DNA of 38,855 nt from an uncultured Lachnospiraceae bacterium (GCA_910578605.1 CAJTQG010000025.1:1-38855); one strand, 5' to 3'. Positions 1 through 7,664 are shown, counted from the first letter of the stretch. Notes: generated from the sequence alone by a model not told the origin. Translations and numbers: made by a program.

Positions 1-716
1 TCGTATGCCAGCACCCCTGCTGCCACAGAGGCATTGAGAGAATCAATATCTCCCTTCATAGGAATAGAAGCGATATAATCACAGTTTTCTTTTACAAGAC
101 GGCTCACCCCACAGCCTTCATTTCCAATTACCACTCCGATAGGTCCCTTTAAATTCAAGCGATACATCACCTCTCCCTCCATATCCCCACAGACAAACCA
201 GATTCCTCTCTTTTTCAACTCCTGCATGATAAGAGTTAAATTGGTCACCTTTACTACCGGCGTATAATTTAAAGCACCTGCGGAAGTCTTTGCCACAACG
301 GCAGTCAATCCCGCCGCCCTTCTTTTTGGAATAATCACACCATGAGCGCCGGCCAAATTGGCTGTTCGAATAATTGCACCTAGGTTATGTGGATCCTCGA
401 TTTCATCCAACAAAAAAATAAATGGCTCCTCTCCCCTTTTTTCTGCCAGTTTAAAAATATCCTCCAGCTGGCTGTACTCGTAGGCGGCACCAAAAGCAAT
501 GACTCCCTGGTGCTTCTTTGTGGCAGACATCTGATCTAATCGTTCCTTCTTCACATACTGAATGATGGTGTCTTTCTTTTTGGCTTCCCTCACAATGGTC
601 TGCACCGGACCATCGTGGCAGCCATCAAGCACAAACAATTTATCAATAGGCTTTCCTGTGCGAAAGGCTTCCAGCACAGCATTCCTTCCCTCGATTGTCA
701 ATTCCTGGTATCTCAT
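1..716 (-). CDS. rlmB: 23S rRNA (guanosine-2'-O-)-methyltransferase, TrmH/SpoU family (partial)
   Basis: This is a SPOUT-family 2'-O-ribose methyltransferase, most likely RlmB, which methylates a guanosine of 23S rRNA using S-adenosylmethionine. The visible 238 codons begin MRYQELTIEGRNAVLEAF, the typical short N-terminal substrate-binding domain. They continue into the knotted catalytic domain with LLDEIEDPHNLGAIIRTA (motif 1), IGVVIGNEGCGVS (motif 2) and IPMKGDIDSLNASVA (motif 3), including the motif Asn, Glu and Ser residues. The C-terminus is cut by the window edge just after motif 3, so probably only a few residues are missing. The ATG at 716 is chosen because a TAA precedes it in frame; its ribosome site is weak (GGAATGAAG). 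It is the last visible gene of the cysE-cysS-mrnC-rlmB row, an arrangement common in Firmicutes. The exact target nucleotide is inferred from the family. Confidence 0.92.
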   Translation of the reverse strand, partial: MRYQELTIEGRNAVLEAFRTGKPIDKLFVLDGCHDGPVQTIVREAKKKDTIIQYVKKERLDQMSATKKHQGVIAFGAAYEYSQLEDIFKLAEKRGEEPFIFLLDEIEDPHNLGAIIRTANLAGAHGVIIPKRRAAGLTAVVAKTSAGALNYTPVVKVTNLTLIMQELKKRGIWFVCGDMEGEVMYRLNLKGPIGVVIGNEGCGVSRLVKENCDYIASIPMKGDIDSLNASVAAGVLAY

Positions 717-844
717 TTTACTTCATTCCCATGCACATTTGTTATGTTGCATGTTCCTTTCTCCCATATTTTCATTTTTTATTTTTTTATAATTTTTTTC
801 TTATTATTTTGCTATTATTTTGCTAATATGTTATCTATATATTT

Positions 845-1297
845 TTATATCTTATCTTTTCCTAAACCTACTAAACCCGTCTGGATTAATCTTGTCATTC
901 TGTCTGACTGACCTGTCAAATACAAATACCCCATAAGTGCCTCAAAACCGGTTGCTCTTCTGTAATCATGAATGGAAGCATTTTTGGCGCTAGTAGCAGA
1001 CTTAGCGTTCCTCCCTCTCTTATACATGGTGAGTTCCTCCTGGGTCAACTCCTCCATCAGCACGTCCATCATTGCGGACTGCGTTGCCGCCTTCACTAAG
1101 GAGGCGCTCTTTTTATGCATTTTATTCACAGGAATATTTCCTTTAGATACAATTATCGTGCGGATAATCAACTCATAAATTCCATCTCCAATGTAGGCGA
1201 GCACAAGGGGAGAGTAAGTTCGGATATCAATATCTTCTATTTTCAAAATATCTTTTGTCAGTTGGTATAAATCCTTTTCCTTTATGTCCTCCATCAT
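845..1297 (-). CDS. mrnC: Mini-ribonuclease 3
   Basis: Mini-III is a dimeric ribonuclease made of an RNase III catalytic domain without the double-stranded RNA binding domain; in Bacillus it matures the ends of 23S rRNA. The 150-residue protein has the usual family length. The signature YSPLVLAYIGDGIYEL (about residues 28-43) carries the catalytic Asp38 and Glu42, and a second acidic stretch with RRATGFEALMGYLYL lies near residue 125, as in RNase III motifs. The start is one of two adjacent ATG codons behind AAAGGAA. It lies 55 bases after cysS and about 130 bases before rlmB. Its neighbour rlmB also acts on 23S rRNA, so the pair is a small rRNA-maturation unit. Confidence 0.95.
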   Translation of the reverse strand: MMEDIKEKDLYQLTKDILKIEDIDIRTYSPLVLAYIGDGIYELIIRTIIVSKGNIPVNKMHKKSASLVKAATQSAMMDVLMEELTQEELTMYKRGRNAKSATSAKNASIHDYRRATGFEALMGYLYLTGQSDRMTRLIQTGLVGLGKDKI

Positions 1298-1352
1298 TAC
1301 CTGTTCCTTTCCAAAATATGCCTACAATGTCGGCACCTTTCTGTACCTTACT

Positions 1353-2825
1353 CTAAATTCTCTTCCACTGTACTCCCTCTCTTGTATCTTTTAACTCAAT
1401 GCCCATATCCAACAATTGATTTCTTATTTCATCCGCCTTTGCAAAATTTTTCTCTTTTCTTGCCTGCTGTCTGAGCTCTATCAACTCCTCAATCTCCTGG
1501 CTTAAGACCTCCTCTTTTCTTTCTGTTTCAATCCCTAATATTTCACAAAATGTAGTAATTTGGTTCCATACCTCTTGCAAAAATACACTTGTACTGCCCT
1601 GTGCTGCGTGAATATTGGCAAGCTTTATCATCTCGAACACTGCCGCAATTCCGTCGGCGGTGTTGAAATCATCATCCATAGCCTTCTCAAATTTCTCCCC
1701 CAGACGCCGAAGCTCCTCTAAAGCCTCTGTCTCCTGCCCTGTCATACTTTCCTCTTGTGCGCCATTCTTTATTGTATCACTCTGTGCACCAGCCTGCAAA
1801 TTCCTTTGGTTTTCCCTATCCTTACTGATTTCCAAGTTTTTCTTTAACTGCTCTAGGGCCGTCAAAATACGGTCAAGTCCGTTTTTTGCAGCCTCCATCA
1901 AATCAGCGCTGAAATTGAGAGGACTTCTATAGTGAGCGCTGAGCATAAAAAATCTTAACACCTGCAGGTCATATTTTTGCGCTATGTCCTTCACGGTAAA
2001 GAAATTGCCCAATGACTTAGACATTTTCTTATTATCAATATTTAAAAAGCCATTGTGCATCCAATACTTTGCAAAGGTTTTGCCGTTTGCCGCCTCACTC
2101 TGGGCTATTTCATTTTCATGGTGAGGAAAAATCAAATCCTCTCCCCCTGCATGAATATCAATTTCATCCCCCAAATACTTCTTTGACATAACAGAGCACT
2201 CTATATGCCATCCCGGCCTTCCCTCTCCCCATGGAGACTGCCATGCCGGCTCGCCCTCCTTCTTCGGTTTCCAAAGCACAAAATCCAGGGGGTCTTCCTT
2301 ACTCTCCTCCCCTGCCACTTGGATAGAGCGATGTCCCGCCTCCAAATCATCAATGTTCTTCTTGGATAATTTTCCGTAGCCTTCAAATTTTCTTGTGCGA
2401 TAATACACCGTACCATCTGCATTGTATGCGTATCCCTTGTCTATCAAGTCAGAAATCATTTCAATCATACCATCAATTTCCTGAGTAGCTAAGGGATGAG
2501 AAGTGGCCTCCTTGACATTTAACGCCTGCATATCTGCCTGACATTCTTTAATATAGCGCTGGGATATCTCATGTGAATCTATCCCCTCCTCTATTGCCCT
2601 TTTAATAATCTTGTCATCCACATCCGTAAAATTCTGCACATAATTTACATCATAGCCTTTGTACTCAAAATATCGTCTCACTGTGTCAAATACAATCATT
2701 GGTCTGGCATTGCCAATGTGTATTACATTGTATACGGTAGGCCCGCACACATACATGCGGACCTTACCCTCCTCAATGGGTTTAAATTCTTCCTTTGATT
2801 TTGACATCGTATTATAAATTTTCAT
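1353..2825 (-). CDS. cysS: Cysteinyl-tRNA synthetase
   Basis: This class I synthetase charges tRNA-Cys with cysteine. HIGN is at residues 36-39 and KMSKS at 267-271. The zinc ligands that select cysteine are visible as Cys27 (in CGPTVY), Cys210, His235 and Glu239 (in HHENE). The 490 residues exceed the roughly 465 of Bacillus CysS because of a hydrophilic insertion at about residues 340-370, rich in Q, E, N and S, between the catalytic core and the helical DALR domain. The start overlaps the cysE stop as ATGA (2822-2825), so the two genes are translationally coupled. Expression should follow the upstream Cys T-box. Confidence 0.98.
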   Translation of the reverse strand: MKIYNTMSKSKEEFKPIEEGKVRMYVCGPTVYNVIHIGNARPMIVFDTVRRYFEYKGYDVNYVQNFTDVDDKIIKRAIEEGIDSHEISQRYIKECQADMQALNVKEATSHPLATQEIDGMIEMISDLIDKGYAYNADGTVYYRTRKFEGYGKLSKKNIDDLEAGHRSIQVAGEESKEDPLDFVLWKPKKEGEPAWQSPWGEGRPGWHIECSVMSKKYLGDEIDIHAGGEDLIFPHHENEIAQSEAANGKTFAKYWMHNGFLNIDNKKMSKSLGNFFTVKDIAQKYDLQVLRFFMLSAHYRSPLNFSADLMEAAKNGLDRILTALEQLKKNLEISKDRENQRNLQAGAQSDTIKNGAQEESMTGQETEALEELRRLGEKFEKAMDDDFNTADGIAAVFEMIKLANIHAAQGSTSVFLQEVWNQITTFCEILGIETERKEEVLSQEIEELIELRQQARKEKNFAKADEIRNQLLDMGIELKDTREGVQWKRI

Positions 2826-3496
2826 TTTGCACTTTCTGTCCTTTCTTCTTCCATTTCTTTTTTCAGCAAATTCAATGCCTCTGTCAACTGCTCTATTTTC
2901 TCCTCCATCGCCTGCAATTCCAACTTTACAGGGTCCGGAAGATGTACTTGATCCATATCCTTCCTTGGTATCTTGATAGCGTCTCTCTTGACGATTCTCC
3001 CTGGCACACCGACTACAGTACAGTTTGGCGGCACCTCCTCCAACACTACCGAGCCAGCTCCAATCTTTGAATTTTCGCCAATTGTAAAGGAGCCCAATAC
3101 CCTGGCGCCGGCGCTTACCATAACATTATCCTTTAAAGTTGGATGACGTTTTCCCGTCTCCTTGCCGGTTCCGCCAAGCGTCACCCCTTGGTACAGGGTA
3201 ACATTGTCCCCAATAATAGTAGTCTCACCAATCACTACACCTCTGCCGTGATCAATAAACAAGCCTTCCCCAATAACAGCTCCCGGATGAATCTCAATTC
3301 CCGTTCTTCTTGCGCTGCGCTGAGACATCCACCTGGCACGCAGATAATGTCCTCTCTCATATTGCTTATGTGCCTTTCGGTAAGTGCGAATTGCCCAAAA
3401 GCTGGGATACAGCAAAACCTCCCACTTTGATTTAATAGCAGGGTCCCGTTCCCTCATAATTTCATATTCCTGATTTACATATTTCCAAAAATTCAT
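2822..3496 (-). CDS. cysE: Serine O-acetyltransferase
   Basis: CysE transfers acetyl from acetyl-CoA to L-serine, the committed step of cysteine synthesis. The 224-residue protein has an N-terminal helical region (FWKYVNQEYEIMRERDPA) followed by left-handed beta-helix hexapeptide repeats from about residue 65 to 190 (IHPGAVIGEGLFIDHG, VVIGETTIIGDNVTLYQG, GAGSVVLEEVPPNCTVVGVPG). His83 in IDHG matches the catalytic His of the family. The tail after about residue 195 is a charged coiled coil (LELQAMEEKIEQLTEALN) instead of the usual CysK-binding Ile tail. It is the first gene after the Cys T-box and overlaps cysS by four bases, so cysteine supply and tRNA-Cys charging are made together. Confidence 0.96.
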   Translation of the reverse strand: MNFWKYVNQEYEIMRERDPAIKSKWEVLLYPSFWAIRTYRKAHKQYERGHYLRARWMSQRSARRTGIEIHPGAVIGEGLFIDHGRGVVIGETTIIGDNVTLYQGVTLGGTGKETGKRHPTLKDNVMVSAGARVLGSFTIGENSKIGAGSVVLEEVPPNCTVVGVPGRIVKRDAIKIPRKDMDQVHLPDPVKLELQAMEEKIEQLTEALNLLKKEMEEERTESAK

Positions 3497-3629
3497 AAGT
3501 GATATTTCCTCTCAAGATGAAATAAAAGCCATCAAGCAAATGTTGGAACAAAAAAACTATCTTACCACATTTCTTCCCGCAAATATATTCCTTCGTAACA
3601 TATAGGAAACTCCAAAAACTTTCCTGCAA

Positions 3630-3912
3630 GATAAAAACAAAAACTCCGTCTCTATCATTTAGAGACGAAGTTTATCCGCGGTTCCACTCTACTAAAGAAA
3701 AATGTTTCTCTTTTCTTCCCTTTATGCCGATAACGATGGCAAAACGTGTTTTGCTATTTGTCTGTCATACACTGCATACTTTCACAAAACCAGCTCACAG
3801 ACGCACTTCCCTTTATTCGCCCTAAAATCCAATTTCAGCCAATGTTGGATTCTCTCTGGTAGTTGAAATAAAAGTACTCTTTCTGCTCAAAGCTTTTTCA
3901 CATCTTTTATTC
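3630..3912 (-). ncRNA. T-box leader (riboswitch), tRNA-Cys specific
   Basis: Read on the minus strand, the leader holds the conserved T-box AGAGTGGAACCGCGG (3676-3690), which pairs with the uncharged acceptor end of tRNA. It is followed by an intrinsic terminator with 13-base arms (3641-3653 and 3661-3673, one mismatch) and a T-rich tract. The 5' part shows Stem I landmarks (AGAGTACTT, ACCAGAGAGAATCC). The best specifier candidate is TGC in GGGAAGTGCGTCTGTGAG (around 3805-3810), a Cys codon followed by a purine as usual. This agrees with the downstream genes cysE and cysS. The specifier assignment is by inspection and was not folded by computer. Confidence 0.93.
3641..3673 (-). terminator. 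T-box regulated intrinsic terminator
   Basis: Inverted repeat AAACTTCGTCTCT / AGAGACGGAGTTT on the minus strand with a 7-base loop, followed by TTTTGTTTTTAT. Its upstream arm begins directly after the T-box at 3676, the usual terminator/antiterminator overlap. It ends transcription before cysE when tRNA-Cys is charged. Confidence 0.93.
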
Positions 3913-3919
3913 TTACTAT

Positions 3920-3948
3920 AGTCTATGCAAATGCCTTCCCTTTGTCAA
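3920..3948 (-). promoter_or_regulatory. Sigma-A type promoter of cysE-cysS
   Basis: Minus strand: -35 TTGACA (3943-3948), 17-base spacer, -10 TAGACT (3920-3925). Transcription would begin near 3912, at the start of the T-box leader, which fits the expected geometry. Confidence 0.75.
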
Positions 3949-3976
3949 GCAGGATTTTAAAAAATATGACATCAAA

Positions 3977-4169
3977 GTTACTATTCACAGCCACATAAGA
4001 AAAATTAGACTGATTCGTCAAGCTTGCTTGTAAGAAGCTGGCTAATTGGTCTTATGTGACTGGAATCAGTCACTTCACCCACATAAGCAAAACGTAAGCC
4101 GCATAGCGGCGACAGACAGCATCGCTGGCTGGTTTTGCGCATGTGAATGAAGTGGCTGTGAATAGTAAC
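3977..4169. repeat. Intergenic palindromic repeat element with 18-bp terminal inverted repeats
   Basis: The 193-bp element is bounded by a perfect inverted repeat, GTTACTATTCACAGCCAC at 3977-3994 and its complement at 4152-4169. Nested inside are CACATAAGA/TCTTATGTG (3992-4000/4051-4059), GACTGATTC/GAATCAGTC (9 bp perfect), CACATAAGCAAAAC paired with GTTTTGCGCATGTG (12 of 14), and the small hairpin GCCGCATAGCGGC. It could therefore fold into a cross-shaped structure. A related half copy lies in inverse orientation at 12140-12207, so this is a dispersed family. It looks MITE-like or like a structured intergenic repeat. It carries no transposase; the 64-codon open frame inside it (4005-4199) is a by-product. 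It sits between the LRR gene end and the cysE promoter. Confidence 0.85.
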
Positions 4170-4205
4170 CACCAGCCTTTCTCTGATAATCTTTGCCACA
4201 CCCGA

Positions 4206-5618
4206 TTATTTATAGATAAATTTTATATTCTTCCCCTGTCTCTTCTTTGTAAAAAACTTTTTATAACTTTCCTTCTTTGATTTTGGCAGGATGATGGTAA
4301 CTTTATTGATGCTAAACACCATTTCTTTATCTACCTTTTTCAACTTTTTGGATTTTATTAAAATTTTCTTTACTTTAAATGCATTTGTAAATGCATGATA
4401 GCCTATTTCTTTTACATTTTTAGGAACTACAAGATTACCCTTTAAATTAAAACAATTAAACGCATAATCTTCAATTACCACTAAGCTGCTAGGAAGTTTT
4501 AACGCTGTCAAACTGCAGTTAAATGCACTCCGTTCTATCTTTTTCAAATTCTTTGAAAGACGAACAGTTTTTAATTTTTCTGCACCTGAAAATGCGCTTT
4601 GTTCTACTACAGTAACACTGTCTGGCATAGTCACCTTTTTTATTTGCCAGTTATCAACAAATGCACAAGTACCTATTATTTTTACTCCTTTTGGAATTTT
4701 ATAGATACTTTTTTTTCTGTTTGCAGGATAACATACCAATTCTTTTCCGTTTTTGGAAAACAATACTCCGTTCTTGGATTTATATTTTTTATTTTTCTTA
4801 TCTACTTTAATTTCTTTTGTTCCGCTTACACCAGAACTGATTATCTTATTTACCGAAACAGGTATGGTAAATTGAGCAATATTACAATCTTTAAAAGCAT
4901 CTGCCTCAATCACCTTCAATGTACTTTTCCCCACCCAGTTGACTTTTATCAATCCGTCGCAGCTGTAAAATGCCTTTACCCCTATAGTCTGCACCTTGGG
5001 AGGAATATTCAGCTCTTTTAGTGAACCACAACCATCACATGCACCTTCCCCTATGGTTTGCACCTTAGGAGGAATATTCAGCTCTTTTAAAGAATAACAG
5101 CCATCAAAGGTCATTTTCCTGATTTTTTTTAGATTTTTAGGTAATGTAACCCTTTCTAAATCACTGCATCCAAAAAAGGCACCTTCTCCTATGGAAGTTA
5201 CACTATCCGGTATCTCAATCTCTTGAATATCAGAACATGCAAAAGCCGCATGTCCGATTTTTTTTACACTGGAGGGAATACTGATACTCTTTATGTTCCC
5301 TACTCAAAAAAAAGCATGAGCTGCAATGCTTGTGACTCCCTCCTCTATTACAATTCTTTCAGTGTCCTCTTCATACCATTTTCCTTCTTCCTCATCATCT
5401 TCTTCATTACAGGAAATTTGACCCTCAAGTAGCTTCAGTTTCTTATGTCCACACTCTGGCATGTCACCTTTTCCCGAGATAGTCAGCACCCCATCCTTCA
5501 GCCTCCAAGTAATATTCTTTCCATATTTTCCTGTTTCTGCATTTGCCTCCTGCCTGCAAACAGCTGCAAAAATCATACTCAGAAGAAAAAATAACACTAC
5601 CTTTTTATACCTTTTCAT
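4206..5618 (-). pseudogene. Secreted BspA-type leucine-rich-repeat (LRR_5) protein, interrupted by an in-frame TGA
   Basis: The gene begins at ATG 5618 behind GGAGG. It encodes a signal peptide (KRYKKVVLFFLLSMIFAAVC, likely cleaved after ANA), then WRLKDGVLTISGKGDMPEC, a typical start of BspA-like cell-surface proteins. LRR_5 units follow (IPSSVKKIGHAAFACSDI, IPDSVTSIGEGAFFGCSDL and others) up to a Lys-rich C-terminus. One codon, TGA at 5304-5306, breaks the frame after residue 104 (VTSIAAHAFF). The frame continues unchanged on the other side (VGNIKSISIPSSVKKIG), so this is a nonsense codon and not a simple frameshift. Aligned to other units, TGA replaces a Gly or similar residue before the usual Cys position. 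The intact product would be about 470 residues. Without readthrough only a 104-residue secreted fragment is made. A sequencing error in the adjacent 8-T run cannot be excluded. Confidence 0.8.
4981..5118 (-). repeat. 69-bp tandem duplication encoding LRR units
   Basis: Two nearly identical 69-bp units (starting near 4981 and 5050) each encode GC-SLKELNIPPKVQTIG, 23 residues, the size of one LRR_5 unit. Only a few bases differ, mostly near the unit ends, so the duplication is recent compared with the other, diverged repeats of this gene. Confidence 0.8.
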
Positions 5619-5695
5619 CTACTTTCCTCCTCCTTGCTATTGATATATAAATTCTACTTTTTACTTATGTGACTTTGTAATAAGGGGACAAAACA

Positions 5696-5797
5696 ATGGA
5701 GAAACTTAAAACTAATTACGAATGCAAGGAAACTGTAAGCCTCTCCATTCCTTCAAACTCTACACTTCCTTTTCTTATCTTTAAAACTAAAGCTTAA
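5696..5797 (+). CDS. Possible small ORF of 33 codons
   Basis: An ATG preceded by AAGGGG at an 8-base spacing opens a 33-codon frame starting MEKLKTNYECKETVSLSIPS and ending in TAA. The first bases (AATGGAGA, 5695-5702) are complementary to TCTCCATT at 5742-5749, so the start codon could be hidden in a hairpin. No homologue is recognised and no clear promoter was found. It may be a small peptide, a leader for the gene at 5871, a gene remnant or chance. Confidence 0.25.
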   Translation: MEKLKTNYECKETVSLSIPSNSTLPFLIFKTKA

Positions 5798-5870
5798 TTC
5801 AAATAGAATTATTGAATGCTTTATGTTAAAATAAACCCAAAAATAAATTTTAATAACTAAGGAGGTATTT

Positions 5871-6305
5871 ATGATATCAATTTGTGGTGAAGATTGCTGC
5901 AAGGAATGCAGTAGAAAACAAGACTGTGGAGGATGCACCGAAACAGACGGACATCCCTTTGGTGGAATATGTATTGCAGCCAAACATATTAAACAGAGTG
6001 GTTTTGAGGAATTTCTAAATTTAAAAAATCATTTAATTCAAGAAATCAACTTACTTGGATTAAAGGACCTGCAAATTAACGACTTAAATTTATTAAATGG
6101 TTATTATGTTAATTTAGAGTACCCTCTGCCAAACGGACAATTCGTAAAATTTCTTGAAGACAACAATGTATACTGGGGCAATCAAATAGAAGTTCCTAAC
6201 AGCGACAGATGTTATGGGATAGTGGCAGATGATACCTATCTTCTCATATGTCAATATGGATGTAATGGAACTGACCCAGAAATAATCTTATACAAGAAGA
6301 GATAA
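5871..6305 (+). CDS. Cys-rich DUF3795-like protein
   Basis: The 144-residue protein begins MISICGEDCCKECSRKQDCG and has cysteines at 5, 9, 10, 13, 19, 22 and 34, ending in the motif GCTETDGHPFGGIC. This resembles the N-terminal metal-binding or iron-sulfur-like region of DUF3795 proteins. The C-terminal half (about 45-144) has no Cys cluster and looks like an alpha/beta domain (YYVNLEYPLPNGQFVKFLED, CYGIVADDTYLLICQYG). There is no signal peptide or membrane segment. A strong ribosome site, AAGGAGG, lies 6 bases before ATG. It is a lone plus-strand gene converging on maf, with only 7 bases between the stops. The function is unknown and metal binding is inferred. Confidence 0.8.
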   Translation: MISICGEDCCKECSRKQDCGGCTETDGHPFGGICIAAKHIKQSGFEEFLNLKNHLIQEINLLGLKDLQINDLNLLNGYYVNLEYPLPNGQFVKFLEDNNVYWGNQIEVPNSDRCYGIVADDTYLLICQYGCNGTDPEIILYKKR

Positions 6306-6312
6306 AATCCTG

Positions 6313-6903
6313 TTATTTTTCTTCCAATACTTTTAAAAGCTTTAATTCCTGATATAATCGGCTTACAGGCAAGCCTACCACATTATAATAGTCCCCCTCT
6401 ATTTTTTGAATATATTTCATACCAAAGGCTGTCTGTATGCCATAGCCCCCCGCCTTGTCCATTGGCTCCCCTGTCTGAACGTAATTTTTAATTTCTATTT
6501 CCGTCATAGGATATACATACACTGTTGTACACTCATGAAATACCTTTTCTATCAAGCTATTCCCTTGCTTTATAAGAATTGTCACACCTGTATAAACCTG
6601 ATGCGCCCTACCTGCAAGACCTGCAAGCATTTTTTCTGCATGCTGGACATCAACAGGCTTTCCTAATATTTTTCCCCCACATGAAACAACCGTATCAGAA
6701 CCAATCACAATACAATCTGATAATTCTCTGCTCATAATATCTTTTGCCTTTTGAACTGATAATTCTTCTACTACCTCCTGAGGTTCTGATTTGGTTATTT
6801 TTTCCTCCACCTGACTTGGTTTACAGATAAATTCTATTCCTGTCATGGCAAGCAATTCTTTCCTTCTCGGACTGGCTGATGCCAATATGATTTTTTTCTT
6901 CAA
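6313..6903 (-). CDS. maf: Maf family nucleoside triphosphate pyrophosphatase
   Basis: Maf proteins hydrolyse non-canonical or pyrimidine nucleoside triphosphates (dTTP/UTP type) to monophosphates and are linked to septum control. The 196 residues match family length. The N-terminus IILASASPRRKELLAMTG holds the SxSPRR phosphate-binding motif, and DCIVIGSDTVV holds the catalytic Asp. GKILGKPVDVQHAEKMLAGLAGRAHQVYTGV and the ending DKAGGYGIQ...VEGDYYNVVGLP-like stretch (here IEGDYYNVVGLPV) complete the fold. It follows the radical SAM gene after a 150-bp AT-rich spacer and probably shares its promoter at 7761-7789. Confidence 0.95.
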   Translation of the reverse strand: MKKKIILASASPRRKELLAMTGIEFICKPSQVEEKITKSEPQEVVEELSVQKAKDIMSRELSDCIVIGSDTVVSCGGKILGKPVDVQHAEKMLAGLAGRAHQVYTGVTILIKQGNSLIEKVFHECTTVYVYPMTEIEIKNYVQTGEPMDKAGGYGIQTAFGMKYIQKIEGDYYNVVGLPVSRLYQELKLLKVLEEK

Positions 6904-6940
6904 AGTATTCTCCTATTCCGTAAATTTTCTTTTCATGTTT

Positions 6941-7020
6941 CTGATTTATAATTCTTTATACTTCTTTATACTCCTTTATACCTTTTTATATTTCTTTAAA
7001 CATCTTTATAAATTTTTATA
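6941..7020. repeat. Imperfect 10-bp tandem repeat, AT-rich
   Basis: Eight consecutive 10-bp blocks of the form NNNNTTTATA run from 6941 to 7020 (for example ATTCTTTATA, CTTCTTTATA, CTCCTTTATA), followed by a less regular T-rich tail to about 7050. The unit is close to one helical turn, so the A/T steps stay in phase and the DNA may be curved. No gene lies here. Confidence 0.7.
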
Positions 7021-7052
7021 TTTTTTAAACATCCTTATATTTTTTTATTTTA

Positions 7053-7664
7053 TCAATCTTCAAATGAACGTATGCGATATGTAACTCCTAAATTGGAACA
7101 TATAGCCCTACAGCGCTCCTCCTCCTCCTTCGTCAAGGTAGTTGCCACTGTGGTCATTACAACCGTTGGCACATATTTTTTCACATTTCCCGCAAAATCC
7201 AACATTGCCTGAAAGGACTGCACGCCAAACTTGCTGCGGGTTAATTCATAAAATCTCTGGGCGTCTGGTGTATTTAGACTGATGGAAACCGTGTCCATCA
7301 AGCCCTGAAACATGGGAGCTGTATTTTTACCGTGAATTAAATCAGATAGACCGTTTGTGTTGATTCTTGTTTTCTTTTGAAAGGTTTTCTTTACATAGTC
7401 AGCAACTAAAAGCACATCCTCAAGCCGCTGTGTAGGTTCCCCAAAACCACAAAAAACTACCTCATGAAACTCATCCATATTCCATTTGGAAAATTCCTGC
7501 TCTACCTCCTGCACACTTGGCTCTCTCTCTAACCACAAACTGTGGGAGCCATCCATACTCTCTCTTGTCTGACGAAGACAAAAGGTGCAGGCACATGGAC
7601 ATTTATTTGTCATATTCACATATATATTATTGTGTACTTTATATAAGATTGTCATTGCTTTCAT
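7053..7664 (-). CDS. TatD-associated radical SAM protein
   Basis: Radical SAM enzymes use a [4Fe-4S] cluster to cleave S-adenosylmethionine. The cluster motif CX3CX2C is Cys22, Cys26 and Cys29 in NMTNKCPCACTFCLRQ. VVFCGFGEPTQRLEDVL gives the GEPT/GGEP-like SAM-binding motif near residue 75, and TRINTNGL and TVSISLNT are later core strands. At 203 residues, with no extra cluster domain, it matches the short family usually found fused or next to TatD DNases; here no tatD is in view. The ATG lies behind AAGGAG. Its substrate is unknown. A QueE-like role is possible but not shown. Confidence 0.85.
   Translation of the reverse strand: MKAMTILYKVHNNIYVNMTNKCPCACTFCLRQTRESMDGSHSLWLEREPSVQEVEQEFSKWNMDEFHEVVFCGFGEPTQRLEDVLLVADYVKKTFQKKTRINTNGLSDLIHGKNTAPMFQGLMDTVSISLNTPDAQRFYELTRSKFGVQSFQAMLDFAGNVKKYVPTVVMTTVATTLTKEEEERCRAICSNLGVTYRIRSFED

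Noticed and set aside
562..911. Plus-strand frames antisense to rlmB and in the T-rich gap
   Set aside because: Low-complexity hydrophobic products without ribosome sites.
4005..4199. 64-codon frame on the minus strand
   Set aside because: It lies almost wholly inside the palindromic element, has no ribosome site and no protein-like pattern.
5304..5306. Selenocysteine at the TGA of the LRR gene
   Set aside because: No SECIS-like stem was evident after the codon, the aligned position is not a Cys, and LRR proteins are not known selenoproteins.
6845..7084. 79-codon hydrophobic frame on the plus strand
   Set aside because: The Phe/Leu/Tyr-rich product comes from the T-rich 10-bp repeat; there is no ribosome site.
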